The notes under the pieces are model-generated. The model saw only the letters and a program-made list of their open reading frames with translations. It had not been told where the DNA came from and did not search any database. 64,000 bases of DNA from Lutimaribacter_A marinistellae (GTDB lineage Bacteria; Pseudomonadota; Alphaproteobacteria; Rhodobacterales; Rhodobacteraceae): the NCBI RefSeq assembly GCF_042648365.1, contig NZ_JBHRXI010000001.1:434001-498000 (forward strand). The letters are read 5' to 3'. The translations under genes and the position numbers were made by a program. Of the stretch, positions 43,255 to 52,077 are shown one piece after another; the stretch's first letter is position 1; every line of letters starts with the position of its first letter.

Positions 43255-43890
43255 ATGAGCACCAAGCAACCCGACCTGGAAAGCGCCTACAACCTGAAGA
43301 CACCGGAGGATTCCCGGAAGCTCTATGCCGCGTGGGCGGATGATTATGACCGGGCCTTTGCCAAGCAGGAGGATTACCGCCTGCATATCGAAACCGCGCG
43401 CGCCTTTGTCGAGGCGGGCGGCCAGGGGCCGGTTCTGGATGTGGGAGCGGGCACGGGGCTGTGCGGGATGGTGCTGGCCGAACATGGCGTGGGCCCCATC
43501 GACGCGACCGATATCAGCGCCGAGATGCTGGCCCAGGCGATGCGCAAGGACATCTATCGCGATGCAATCGAGGCGGATCTGTACGACGGCATACCCGCGC
43601 CGCAAGACAGCTATTCCGGCATCGTCTCGTCGGGGACGTTCACGCACGGCCATGTCGGGCCGGAGGTGATCCACGGACTGCTGCGCATCGCGCGGCCGGG
43701 GGCGCAATTCGCGCTGTCGATCAACGCCAAGCATTTCGCCGAGATGGGCTTTGCCGACATGCTCGACCACCTGGCGCGCGACCGGATCACCGCGCTGTCG
43801 CTACCCGAGGTCGCGATTTTCGGTCCACGGGCCGAGGGGCCGCACCGGCACGACACGGCGATGATCGCACTGTTCGAGAAAGCGCGTTAG
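43255..43890 (+). CDS. Class I SAM-dependent methyltransferase
   Basis: ATG 43255 gives 211 residues. The SAM-binding motif I is VLDVGAGTGLCGMVLAEHG, with the acidic loop in DATDISAEMLAQA and a post-motif GIVSSGTFTHGHVGPE. It resembles the TPR/Mg-protoporphyrin-like small methyltransferases seen in the family of Williams-Beuren-type proteins. The substrate is unknown. It is divergent from the epimerase-like gene across 81 bp. Confidence 0.85.
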   Translation: MSTKQPDLESAYNLKTPEDSRKLYAAWADDYDRAFAKQEDYRLHIETARAFVEAGGQGPVLDVGAGTGLCGMVLAEHGVGPIDATDISAEMLAQAMRKDIYRDAIEADLYDGIPAPQDSYSGIVSSGTFTHGHVGPEVIHGLLRIARPGAQFALSINAKHFAEMGFADMLDHLARDRITALSLPEVAIFGPRAEGPHRHDTAMIALFEKAR

Positions 43891-43892
43891 GG

Positions 43893-44687
43893 TCAGCGCC
43901 CCTTCCATACCGGGTCGCGCTTTTCGGCGAAGGCGCGAGCGCCTTCCATCTGGTCCTCGGAATCGTACAGGACATCGACGCTGCGCAGTTGCCGCTTGGT
44001 GATACGGTTCATCATGTCCTGGAACCTGGAATCCTCGGCCTCGCGCACGATTTCCTTGATCGCGGCATAAACGAGCGGTGGGCCGGAGGCGAGCAGCCGG
44101 GCCAGGTCCCATGCGCGGTCCATCAGGCCGCTTGCCGGCACGATCTCGTTCACGATTCCCCAGCGATGCGCCTCTTCGGCGTCGAACCAGCGACCGGTCA
44201 GCAGAAGCTCCATCGCGATGTGATAGGGGATGCGTTTGGGCAGCTTGACGCTGGCGGCATCGGCCACGGTGCCCGAGCGGATTTCCGGCAGCGCGAAACT
44301 GGCATGATCGGCTGCGAGGATCATGTCGGCGCTCAGCGCAAGTTCCAGCCCGCCACCGCAGGCGATACCGTTCACTGCGGCGATCACCGGCTTGTTCATG
44401 TCGCGCAGTTCCTGCAGGCCGCCGAAACCGCCGACGCCGTAATCGCCATCGACAGCGTCGCCATCGGCCGCGGCCTTGAGGTCCCATCCGGGGCAGAAGA
44501 ACTTCTCTCCGCCGCCGGTCAGGATCGCCACGCGCAGGTCCGGATCGTCGCGGAAGCTGCGAAAGGTCTCGCCCATGATCCGGCTGGTGGCAAGGTCGAT
44601 CGCGTTGGCCTTTGGCCGGTCGAGCGTCACCTCGAGGATGGCGCCGTCGCGCCGTGTGCGGACCGGGCCGCCTGCCGCGTCTGTCAT
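43893..44687 (-). CDS. Enoyl-CoA hydratase/isomerase (crotonase) family, CaiD-like
   Basis: ATG 44687 follows GGAGCGAG and overlaps the upstream gene stop by four bases, giving 264 residues. The crotonase oxyanion-hole regions are FFCPGWDLKA and NGIACGGGLELALSADMILA. Acid/base Glu candidates lie in LPEIRSGTVADAASVKLPKRIP, which resembles carnitinyl-CoA dehydratases. It hydrates or dehydrates an acyl-CoA. The CoA ligase, DJ-1 protein and this enzyme form one coupled operon. Confidence 0.87.
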   Translation of the reverse strand: MTDAAGGPVRTRRDGAILEVTLDRPKANAIDLATSRIMGETFRSFRDDPDLRVAILTGGGEKFFCPGWDLKAAADGDAVDGDYGVGGFGGLQELRDMNKPVIAAVNGIACGGGLELALSADMILAADHASFALPEIRSGTVADAASVKLPKRIPYHIAMELLLTGRWFDAEEAHRWGIVNEIVPASGLMDRAWDLARLLASGPPLVYAAIKEIVREAEDSRFQDMMNRITKRQLRSVDVLYDSEDQMEGARAFAEKRDPVWKGR

Positions 44688-45292
44688 GTCTCGCTCCTTT
44701 CGAATGGGTCGTTGTCTGGGTCGGCATTGGGCAGGTACTCCGCCCAGAGGGCGGCGTCCTTTGCCGCCTGCGCACCCTGCTGGCGTTCGATGATGGCCAG
44801 CGCCATGTCCATGCCCGCCGAGACGCCCGAGGAGGTGACCATGTTGCCATCCCAGACCCAGCGCGCGCGGCGTTGCCAGTGGACCTGCGGGCATTGCTGG
44901 GCCACCCAGTCGAAGGCGAGCTTGTTCGTCGTGGCGCGCCGCCCGTCGAGCAACCCGGCCCGCCCAAGAAGGACGGAGCCGGTGCAGACCGACGCCATCA
45001 GCGCCCCGCCGGCGGCCTGCGCCACCAGCCAGTCGAGCAGCGCATCGTTCTTGCGCGCCTCACGCGCGCCGGCGCCGCCGGGGACGATCACCATGTCATA
45101 GATGGTCGTTGCCGCAATACCCGCCTCGGCCAGCGTGGCCGGTCCGCCGCTGGCCGGAACCGGCCCGGCATCGAGGCCGACCGGGGTGATCCCGTAGGCC
45201 TCGCGATGCATCGAGAAAAGCTCCAGCGGGCCATAGATGTCGAGCATCTCGAAGCCCGGAAAGAACAGCGCGCCAATATGGATCCGGGTCAT
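44684..45292 (-). CDS. DJ-1/PfpI family protein
   Basis: The 202-residue protein has the DJ-1/PfpI fold with the nucleophile-elbow Cys in LMASVCTGSVLLGRAGLLDG and the Glu in FFPGFEMLDIYGPLELF. It is closest in style to isonitrile-hydratase-like proteins and to the N-terminal domain of GlxA-type AraC regulators (GNMVTSSGVSAGMDMALAII). It overlaps its neighbours by four bases on both sides, so it is made in step with the ligase and the crotonase. The reaction is unknown. Confidence 0.87.
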   Translation of the reverse strand: MTRIHIGALFFPGFEMLDIYGPLELFSMHREAYGITPVGLDAGPVPASGGPATLAEAGIAATTIYDMVIVPGGAGAREARKNDALLDWLVAQAAGGALMASVCTGSVLLGRAGLLDGRRATTNKLAFDWVAQQCPQVHWQRRARWVWDGNMVTSSGVSAGMDMALAIIERQQGAQAAKDAALWAEYLPNADPDNDPFERSET

Positions 45293-47298
45293 TGCGTGGC
45301 CTTCCGTATCAGGGCATCCGCTGCAACCGCGCCCCGGGGGGTGCAGATCAGCGGATTCACCTCAACTTCACTGACGCTGGCGGCATTGGCAACCACGTAG
45401 GACTGCACCGCCTCAACCGCATCGAGCACGGCATCGAGATCGGCGGCAGGCTTGCCGCGATAGCCCGCCAGCAACGGCGCGCATTGCAACCGGCCCAAAG
45501 CGACGCGCACGGCCTCGCGCCCCGAGGGGACGAGCAGAGACACCGTGTCGCGCAGGATCTCGGTCAGCGTGCCGCCAGCGCCCAGCGTCAGGACAAACCC
45601 ATGGGCCGGGTCGCGGGTAACGCCGATGAGCAGTTCGGCAACCGCACCGGTCACCATCTCTTCGACAAGGATCTCGGGCGTGCCGATCTCGGCCGCGACG
45701 CTGGCCAGCTCCTCGGGGCCGATCCCCAGCCGGACGGCGCCATGTTCGGATTTGTGGGCCAGTCCCGCGCCCTTGACGGCAAAGGGCGGGGTGAGCCCGG
45801 CACTGTCTATCGCGGATGCGGGCCCCGCCACGCTGCGCGGTACGGGCAGGCCGTGGGCCGCAAGCGCCGCCTTGGCCTCGGCCTCGGTCAGGGTGGTGTC
45901 GGCCTCGGCGCTACCGGGCAGAAGGACGGGATCGGCCCGATCGGGCAAGGGCCGGGCCGCGGCCTCGACAGCGGCCAGGGCTTCGTAGAGGCCCCCCACC
46001 GGAACGACGCCACCAGCCATCAGATCCTGCGCGACGTCCTCGGGCATGAGTTCAGGCATCGTGGCTGCCACCATCATGCGCGCCCCGGTCCGGGCGACGC
46101 CCAGCGCTGCCTTGGTCGCACACTCCCAGTCCGCCCGGTCGGTATGCGGATAGTCGACGATCGACAGGGTCAGGTCGATGCCCGGCCCGGTCATGCCGGT
46201 CCACGCGCGCGTCATCGCCTGCGCGTCGCGCCAGATGTAGGTGTGGTAATCGAGCGGATTGGCAAGCGCCACCATCGGTCCCAGCGCGGCGCGCAGGTCA
46301 GCCTTTTGTGCAGCGGCAAGAGGTGGAATCTCGAGGTCCCGAACAGTTGCCATGTCTGCCACGAGGCTCGCCTCGCCGCCCGAACAGCTGATCGCCGCGA
46401 TGCGATTGCCCTGCAGGCGTCCGCCGAGGTGCAACAGCTTCAGCGTCTCGAGAAAGGACGGAACATCGTCGAGCCGCATGATGCCGAGGCGATCCAGGAG
46501 CGCCTGCGCGCCGGCATCGCCACCGGCAAGAGAGGCGGTATGCGATACCGTCGCCGCCTGGGCCTGCGCGGACCGGCCCATCTTGAGCGCGACGAGCGGA
46601 ATGCCCCGGTCACGGGCACGGCCGGCCAACGCCTCCCACTTGCGCAAGTCGCCGAAGCCTTCGACATGCAGGCCGATGGCGGTGATGCGCGGATCGTCGA
46701 GCAAGGCAAGGGCGAGGTCGGCCTGATGCGTCTGCGCCTGGTTCCCGCAGGCGGCTACCAGCCCGATCGGCAGCGCACGGCGCTGCATGGTCAGGTTGAT
46801 CGCGATGTTGGAACTCTGCGTCAGGATGGCGACCCCGCGATCCACCGGCGACATCCCGTGCTGGTCCGGCCAGATGGCCACGCGGTCCAGCGCATTGACG
46901 AACCCATAGCAATTGGGCCCGAGGATCGGCATGTCTCCTGCTGCGTCCACGAGCGCGGATTGCAAATCGGCCGAGCCTGCATCCTCTGCAAGCGCCTCGC
47001 GAAAACCCGAGGCAAAACAGACCGCGCCGCCGGCGCCGCTATGTGCGAGGTCCCGAACGATCTCTACCGTCGCGTGACGGTTGACCGCGATGAAGGCCGC
47101 ATCCACCGGCGCGCCTATCTCACCGATGCTTCGGGCCGGACGACATCCGTCGAGCATCTTGCCGTCGGGGTGGACAAAAACCAGCTCGCCCCTGAACCCC
47201 AAACGGGTGGCGGCGCCCACGACGGCCTTACCCCAAGCGCCGCCGCCGAAAATGGCGAGACGACGCGGCGCGAGCAGGCGGGAGACGCCGCGACTCAT
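45289..47298 (-). CDS. Acetate-CoA ligase family protein (ADP-forming type, ATP-grasp fused)
   Basis: The 669-residue protein has a CoA-binding Rossmann domain (PRRLAIFGGGAWGKAVVGAATRLGF), a succinyl-CoA ligase-like flavodoxin domain (GVAILTQSSNIAINLTMQ), and an ATP-grasp domain at the C-terminus (PPFAVKGAGLAHKSEHGAVRLG, VEEMVTGAVAELLIGVTRDP, EVEVNPLICTPRGAVAADALI). All subunits of the ADP-forming acyl-CoA synthetase type are thus fused. It would charge a carboxylic acid with CoA. It heads the ligase-DJ-1-crotonase operon. Confidence 0.88.
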   Translation of the reverse strand: MSRGVSRLLAPRRLAIFGGGAWGKAVVGAATRLGFRGELVFVHPDGKMLDGCRPARSIGEIGAPVDAAFIAVNRHATVEIVRDLAHSGAGGAVCFASGFREALAEDAGSADLQSALVDAAGDMPILGPNCYGFVNALDRVAIWPDQHGMSPVDRGVAILTQSSNIAINLTMQRRALPIGLVAACGNQAQTHQADLALALLDDPRITAIGLHVEGFGDLRKWEALAGRARDRGIPLVALKMGRSAQAQAATVSHTASLAGGDAGAQALLDRLGIMRLDDVPSFLETLKLLHLGGRLQGNRIAAISCSGGEASLVADMATVRDLEIPPLAAAQKADLRAALGPMVALANPLDYHTYIWRDAQAMTRAWTGMTGPGIDLTLSIVDYPHTDRADWECATKAALGVARTGARMMVAATMPELMPEDVAQDLMAGGVVPVGGLYEALAAVEAAARPLPDRADPVLLPGSAEADTTLTEAEAKAALAAHGLPVPRSVAGPASAIDSAGLTPPFAVKGAGLAHKSEHGAVRLGIGPEELASVAAEIGTPEILVEEMVTGAVAELLIGVTRDPAHGFVLTLGAGGTLTEILRDTVSLLVPSGREAVRVALGRLQCAPLLAGYRGKPAADLDAVLDAVEAVQSYVVANAASVSEVEVNPLICTPRGAVAADALIRKATQ

Positions 47299-47316
47299 GA
47301 TCTAATCCGGTGAATC

Positions 47317-47600
47317 GAGCCCGTTCCGGGCTCATCTTTGCGCGCCCGTTCCGGGCGCCTTTGCGAGGCTCTGCCTCGCGCTCCGGGATATTTTTGGCAA
47401 GAGGAAGGGGGGAGCGTCACGCATCCCCCCAAGGAAAAGGCGCAGTGCCCTTCCCCTTGCACGGCCATCGGCTTCCCAGCCTGTTCCGTATCTTCAAACT
47501 CGCCGCGAAAGGTTAAGTTTGTCTTTCCTCTTGCGAAAAATATCCCGGGGGAGCGCGAGGGGGCTGGCCCCCTCGCCCTGGTCGGATGGGCGCAGCCCAT
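47317..47600. repeat. Hairpin cluster flanked by long inverted repeat (possible dispersed element)
   Basis: Five small hairpins flank a long imperfect inverted repeat. GAGCCC/GGGCTC (47317-47333) and GCGCCC/GGGCGC (47342-47358) share the loop GTTCC. GCGAGGC/GCCTCGC lies at 47363-47379, GAGGGGGC/GCCCCCTC at 47557-47574, and ATGGGC/GCCCAT at 47586-47600. The long repeat is 47375-47407 against 47523-47559; both arms read CTCGCGCTCC, then GGGATATTTTT, then GCAAGAGGAA, with two to four extra C residues in one arm. The ~115 bp between the arms show no gene. It lies between two same-strand genes and fills the whole 313-bp gap 47299-47611. Confidence 0.75.
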
Positions 47601-47611
47601 TCGATCCATTG

Positions 47612-48772
47612 TCATGCGCCCAGCGCCCTCAGCAGATCGCGGCTTATGATGTGGCGCTGGATCTCGGACGTCCCGTCCCAGATTCGTTCGACCCGCGCGT
47701 CACGCCAGAATCGTTCCATCGGGTAGTCATCCATCAGGCCCATGCCACCATGGATCTGGATCGCCGTGTCGGTCACCCGGGCCAGCATCTCCGAGGCATA
47801 GAGCTTTGCGCTGGCGATCTCGCGGTTGGCGGGCAACCCCTTGTCCAGCCGATCGGCGGCGGCAAGCGTCAGCAGGTCGGCGGCATCGATCTCGGTAATC
47901 ATGTCGGCGATCTGGAAGCTGACGCCCTGGAACTTGCCGATCTTCTGGCCGAACTGTTCGCGCTCGGCCGCATAGGTCAGCGCATAGTCGAAGGCCCGTC
48001 GCGCACGCCCCACGGACATCGCTGCGACGGTGATCCGGGTAGCGTATAACCATGTGTTCATGACCTCGAACCCGCCATCGACCTCGCCCAGAACCTGTGC
48101 ATCGGGCAGGCGGCAATCGTCGAATTCGAGGATCATGTTCTTGTACCCGCGGTGACTGACGGATTTATAGCCGTCGCGGATCGTGAAGCCGGGGGCACCC
48201 CTGTCAACGAGAAAGGCGGTGATCCGCTTTTTCGGACCCTTTGGTGTCATGTCCTCGCCCGTGGCGATGAAGACGATGACGAAGTCGGCATGTTCCGCAC
48301 CCGAGATGAAATGCTTGGTGCCGTTCACCACCCAGTCACCGCCATCGCGGACAGCCGCGCATTTCATGCCTCTCACGTCCGACCCTGCGCCCGGTTCGGT
48401 CATGGCCAGGGCGTCCATCTTCTCGCCGCGCACTGCAGGCATGAGGTAGCGCTCCACCTGTTCCCCTTCGCAGGCCATCAGGATGTTCTGCGGCCGACCA
48501 AAGAAATGGTTGAGCGCCATCGAACCGCGCCCAAGCTCGCGTTCAACAAGCGCAAACTCCAGGTGGTTCAGACCGGCGCAGCCGACGCTTTCGGGAAAGT
48601 TGCAGGCATAGAAACCCAGCTCCAGCGTCTTGCGCTTGATCTCCTGCGCAATCTCGTGGGGGACTTCTCCGGTGCGTTCCACCAGCTCCTCGTGCGGGTA
48701 AATCTCGTTCTCGACGAAGCTCCGCACCGTCGCGGCGATCATTTCCTGTTCTTCGTTCAGCCCGTATTGCAT
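47612..48772 (-). CDS. Acyl-CoA dehydrogenase family protein
   Basis: ATG 48772 follows AAGGA and gives 386 residues. Features are the FAD-binding AMTEPGAGSDVRGMKCAA, the GTKHFISGAEHADFVIVF strand, and the C-terminal QIHGGMGLMDDYPMERFWRDARVERIWDGTSEIQR. The catalytic Glu of medium-chain enzymes (YEGT) is Asp here (WDGT). It oxidises an acyl-CoA at alpha-beta, handing electrons to ETF. Position beside a CaiD-like crotonase and a CoA ligase suggests a CaiA-like role. It is divergent from a GlxA-type regulator. Confidence 0.9.
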   Translation of the reverse strand: MQYGLNEEQEMIAATVRSFVENEIYPHEELVERTGEVPHEIAQEIKRKTLELGFYACNFPESVGCAGLNHLEFALVERELGRGSMALNHFFGRPQNILMACEGEQVERYLMPAVRGEKMDALAMTEPGAGSDVRGMKCAAVRDGGDWVVNGTKHFISGAEHADFVIVFIATGEDMTPKGPKKRITAFLVDRGAPGFTIRDGYKSVSHRGYKNMILEFDDCRLPDAQVLGEVDGGFEVMNTWLYATRITVAAMSVGRARRAFDYALTYAAEREQFGQKIGKFQGVSFQIADMITEIDAADLLTLAAADRLDKGLPANREIASAKLYASEMLARVTDTAIQIHGGMGLMDDYPMERFWRDARVERIWDGTSEIQRHIISRDLLRALGA

Positions 48773-48826
48773 CGCCGATCCTTCCCCCGTTTCGCGGTGA
48801 TGGTGGCGGGGCTTGCCGATGACATC

Positions 48827-49795
48827 ATGCAGGATTATCCCTCGAACATGCGGAAATGGACAAAATCGCCCGCTGCGACGCAGCATTTCGGTGTGCTTCT
48901 ATTCGAGGGGTTCTCGAACCATTGCCTTGCCAACACGGTGGAGCCGCTGCGTGCTGCCAATTCTCTATCGGGAAAGGATCTGTACAGATGGCAGATCCTG
49001 GGGCTCGAGTCCGCGCCGGTCACCTCTTCCTCGGGGCTTGCCGTCACCCCGCAAGAACGGCTTGGACACGCGCGGGGGGACATGCTGATGGTGATGCCCT
49101 CCTATGGGTTCCGGGACCACGTGGGCTGGGCCGTGCAAACCGGGCTGCGCGCGGCCGCAAGCCGGTTCCAGGTGATGACCGGGCTAGACACGGGCAGCTG
49201 GCTGATGGCCGAGGCGGGGCTGCTGGACGGGTATCGGGCGACCATACATTGGGAAGAGATCACCGGGTTCGCCGAACGGTTTCCGCAGGTCGACGCCGTG
49301 CGCGAGCGCCATGTGACCGATCGGGATAGGATAACCTGTTCCGGTGCGATGGCGGCCTTTGACATGGTGCTGGAGTTTATCGCGCGTGATCACGGGCAGG
49401 CGCTGGCGCTGGAGGTGGCGCAACTTTTCATGACACGCGATTCAGCCCGGTCGCATGGCGGGCTTGCCGGATCACGCAGTTCGACTGTGAACAGGGCGCT
49501 GGCCCTGATGCAGGAGCACCTCGAAGACCCACTGCCAATTCCGGATATCGCGCGGCGGGTGGGACGGACCCAAAAGGCGCTCGAGGCCCGGATGCGTGCC
49601 GACCTGGGGGCCGGGCCGGCGGTGGTCTACCGAAGGATGCGGCTGAACCTGGCCCGCAAGCTGGCAAGCGAGACGTCCCTGCCCGTGTCCGAAATCGCTC
49701 TGCGCACGGGATATGCCGATGCAAGCGCTATGACCCGCGCCTTCCGGGCCGAGTTCGGCCTGTCGCCCAGCGCGCTGCGCCGGGCCGGGGACTGA
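48827..49795 (+). CDS. GlxA-family AraC-type regulator (DJ-1-like sensor domain plus HTH)
   Basis: The frame gives 322 residues from ATG 48827 (ATG 48848 is a shorter choice). The N-terminal half is a DJ-1/GATase1-like domain (FGVLLFEGFSNHCLANTVEPLRAAN, LDTGSWLMAEAGLLDG, RITCSGAMAAFDMVLEFI). The C-terminal half has the AraC double HTH (IPDIARRVGRTQKALEARM, VSEIALRTGYADASAMTRAF). Related proteins (GbdR, CdhR, ArgR types) activate breakdown of glycine betaine, carnitine or arginine. It starts 54 bp from the divergent acyl-CoA dehydrogenase and probably controls it. Confidence 0.87.
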   Translation: MQDYPSNMRKWTKSPAATQHFGVLLFEGFSNHCLANTVEPLRAANSLSGKDLYRWQILGLESAPVTSSSGLAVTPQERLGHARGDMLMVMPSYGFRDHVGWAVQTGLRAAASRFQVMTGLDTGSWLMAEAGLLDGYRATIHWEEITGFAERFPQVDAVRERHVTDRDRITCSGAMAAFDMVLEFIARDHGQALALEVAQLFMTRDSARSHGGLAGSRSSTVNRALALMQEHLEDPLPIPDIARRVGRTQKALEARMRADLGAGPAVVYRRMRLNLARKLASETSLPVSEIALRTGYADASAMTRAFRAEFGLSPSALRRAGD

Positions 49796-49873
49796 CCGCA
49801 GCGCGTCAGCGCTGCCCGGCCCAACGGCCGGGGGCGCATCTGCGATGCGTCCGCGGCGGGCGGGAGCACTCCG

Positions 49874-50629
49874 CTACTGGGCGTAGGTGGAACCTTCCTC
49901 GTCGAGGATGGCCTTGAGCTCGGCCAGGTGGCGTTCGTCCTGTTCGGGATACTCTTCCAGCTCGCGGGCGGTCTTTTCGGCCACCGCATCGCTCAGAAGG
50001 CGCAGTTTCTGCCCGGTCTGAAGCGCGCGGATATAGGTTTCGGCCGCACGTTCGAAATAATAGAGCCGGTTGAAGGTTTCGGCGACGGTCTGTCCGATCA
50101 CCATGACGCCGTGATTGCCCATGATCAGCACCTTCTTGGCCGGATCGGCGAGCAGCTTGGCGCAGCGCTGCGCCTCTTCCTCGAAGGCGAGGCCGCCATA
50201 TTCCTCGTCGATCACGTGCCGGTTGAAGAACATGGCCGAGTTCTGGTCGACCGGCGGCAGGTGTGAGTCGGCGAGAGAGGCCAGAACCGTCGCGTGGATC
50301 GAATGCACGTGCATCGCGCAGCGCGCATGCGGGCAGAGCCGGTGGAGCGTGCCGTGCAGGCCCCACGCGGTGGGATCCGGCGCATCGGGCGCTTCCATCG
50401 TCGACGGGTCGTTGGCGTCGAGCAGCAACAGGTCCGAGGCGCGGATACGGGCGAAATGCATCTGGTTGGGGTTCATCAGAAAGCGCGTGCCATCCTCGTT
50501 GACCGCAAGGCTGAAATGATTGGCCACACCCTCATGCATGTCGAGCCGTGCGGTCCAGCGGAAGGCGGCGGCAAGATCGACACGCTCTTGCCAGTGCTCG
50601 ATATTGGGTAGCGGGGTTACGGCACGCAT
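49874..50629 (-). CDS. Class II aldolase/adducin family protein
   Basis: The 251-residue protein has the zinc-site pattern of class II aldolases: GVANHFSLAVNEDG, then CAMHVHSIHATVLA (two His), and MGNHGVMVIGQTVAETFNRLYYFERAA (third His). The fourth ligand and the acidic catalytic residue are less sure. It may be an aldolase or an epimerase-like enzyme of unknown substrate. It is the only gene between the GlxA regulator and the polysaccharide region and may be monocistronic. Confidence 0.87.
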   Translation of the reverse strand: MRAVTPLPNIEHWQERVDLAAAFRWTARLDMHEGVANHFSLAVNEDGTRFLMNPNQMHFARIRASDLLLLDANDPSTMEAPDAPDPTAWGLHGTLHRLCPHARCAMHVHSIHATVLASLADSHLPPVDQNSAMFFNRHVIDEEYGGLAFEEEAQRCAKLLADPAKKVLIMGNHGVMVIGQTVAETFNRLYYFERAAETYIRALQTGQKLRLLSDAVAEKTARELEEYPEQDERHLAELKAILDEEGSTYAQ

Positions 50630-50712
50630 GTCTTTCTCCTCTGCTTGGGCGAAACGTATTCCGGTCGTGCGATCGGAGTCGCGGACAGACTGCCCGGCGT
50701 TGCGCGTGAATG

Positions 50713-52011
50713 CTAGAGCCTCAGATCGCTTTCGCTGCGCGCGAACACCGCTTTCATGTCGAAAAACACGCCGGCACCCGCAGTCAGCGCCCTGATCCGC
50801 GGCGCGCCAAGCTCTACGAATTCGCGATGTGGCACGGCAAGGACGACAGCGTCGTAGTCTGAGCGCCCGGGCAGGTCTGTCAGGATGTCTTCGCCCAGCG
50901 CGGTGCGGGCTTCGTCGGGATCGACCCGTGTATCGCAGATCTCGACTTGCAGGTCGAAACCGCGCAGCACGTTGGCCATATCGACCACCTTGGTGTTGCG
51001 AATATCGGGGCAGTTTTCCTTGAAGGCAAGGCCGAGGATCAGCACCCTCGCGCCCTTGAGCGCCTTGCCGGTGCCGATCATCGCCTTGATCAGATGGTCG
51101 GCGGCGACGCGGGACATGCCGTCATTTATCTCGCGGCTGGTGCGCACGATGTCGGGGATATAGCCCGTCGCCATGGATTTATGCACGAGGTAATAGGGAT
51201 CGACGCCGATACAGTGGCCGCCGACCAGTCCCGGGCTGAGCCGCATGAAGTTCCACTTGGTCGCCGCGGCGTCGAGCACGTCGCTGGTATCGATGTCGAG
51301 ATGCGAAAAGACCATCGACAGCTCGTTGATCAGCGCGATCGACACGTCGCGCTGCACGTTCTCGATCACCTTGGCGGCCTCGGCCACCTTCATGCTGGTG
51401 GCCTTGAACGTGCCCGCGGTGATGATCGTGCGGTAGAGCGCATCGACGAGTTCGGCGATTTCGGGGGTCGAGCCGGACGTGACCTTGACGATGCTGGGCA
51501 AGGGGCGCGTCTTGTCGCCGGGATTGATGCGTTCGGGGCTGTAGCCGGCATAGAAGTCGTGATTGAACCGCAACCCCGAGGCCTGCTCGACCACCGGCAG
51601 GCAATCTTCCTCCGTCGCGCCGGGATAGACGGTGGATTCGTAGATCACGATCCCGCCGCGCGCGATGGCCTTGCCGACAGTGCGCGAGGCTGCGAGCAGC
51701 GGTGCGAGGTCAGGCTGGTGATGCGTATCGATGGGCGTCGGCACCGCGATGATGAAGGTGTTGCAGTCTTTCAGGTCCTCGGGATCCGAGGAAAACGAAA
51801 GCTGGCCGGCCTTGCGCAGGCTCTCTGGTTCGACCTCTCCGGTCGCATCGTGGCCGCCTTGCAGTGCGGCGATGCGCGACGGGTCGATATCAAAGCCCAG
51901 GGTGGGCCGGATACTGCCGAACTCCACCGCGAGCGGCAGGCCGACATAACCCAGCCCGATCACGGCAAGCCGGATCTCGGACAGGTCGGGGATGGGAGCG
52001 GGAGAGGTCAT
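50713..52011 (-). CDS. tviB: TviB/WbpO-type UDP-N-acetyl-hexosamine 6-dehydrogenase
   Basis: The 432-residue nucleotide-sugar dehydrogenase has an N-terminal Rossmann domain (IRLAVIGLGYVGLPLAVEFG), AVPTPIDTHHQPDLAPL, the YESTVYPGATEEDCLP strand, a substrate helix with SPGLVGGHCIGVDPYYLVHK (catalytic Cys in GGHCIGVDP), and a C-terminal Rossmann fold (GLAFKENCPDIRNTKVVDM). These are most like TviB of the Vi antigen locus, which makes UDP-GlcNAcA. The adjacent wecB would favour UDP-ManNAc as substrate (WecC role). The sugar is thus not settled. It is on the same strand as wecB, 66 bp apart. Confidence 0.87.
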   Translation of the reverse strand: MTSPAPIPDLSEIRLAVIGLGYVGLPLAVEFGSIRPTLGFDIDPSRIAALQGGHDATGEVEPESLRKAGQLSFSSDPEDLKDCNTFIIAVPTPIDTHHQPDLAPLLAASRTVGKAIARGGIVIYESTVYPGATEEDCLPVVEQASGLRFNHDFYAGYSPERINPGDKTRPLPSIVKVTSGSTPEIAELVDALYRTIITAGTFKATSMKVAEAAKVIENVQRDVSIALINELSMVFSHLDIDTSDVLDAAATKWNFMRLSPGLVGGHCIGVDPYYLVHKSMATGYIPDIVRTSREINDGMSRVAADHLIKAMIGTGKALKGARVLILGLAFKENCPDIRNTKVVDMANVLRGFDLQVEICDTRVDPDEARTALGEDILTDLPGRSDYDAVVLAVPHREFVELGAPRIRALTAGAGVFFDMKAVFARSESDLRL

Positions 52012-52077
52012 GGCATCGATCCTCGGGCGGCGGCTGCGGCCTGTCTACTGGTGGGCCGACCGGGTGGCAAGGCGGGC

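Noticed and set aside
45292..47313. A 673-codon plus-strand frame opposite the acyl-CoA ligase
   Set aside because: The minus strand has all three ligase domains. The plus frame has a random Arg/Gly/His-rich composition.
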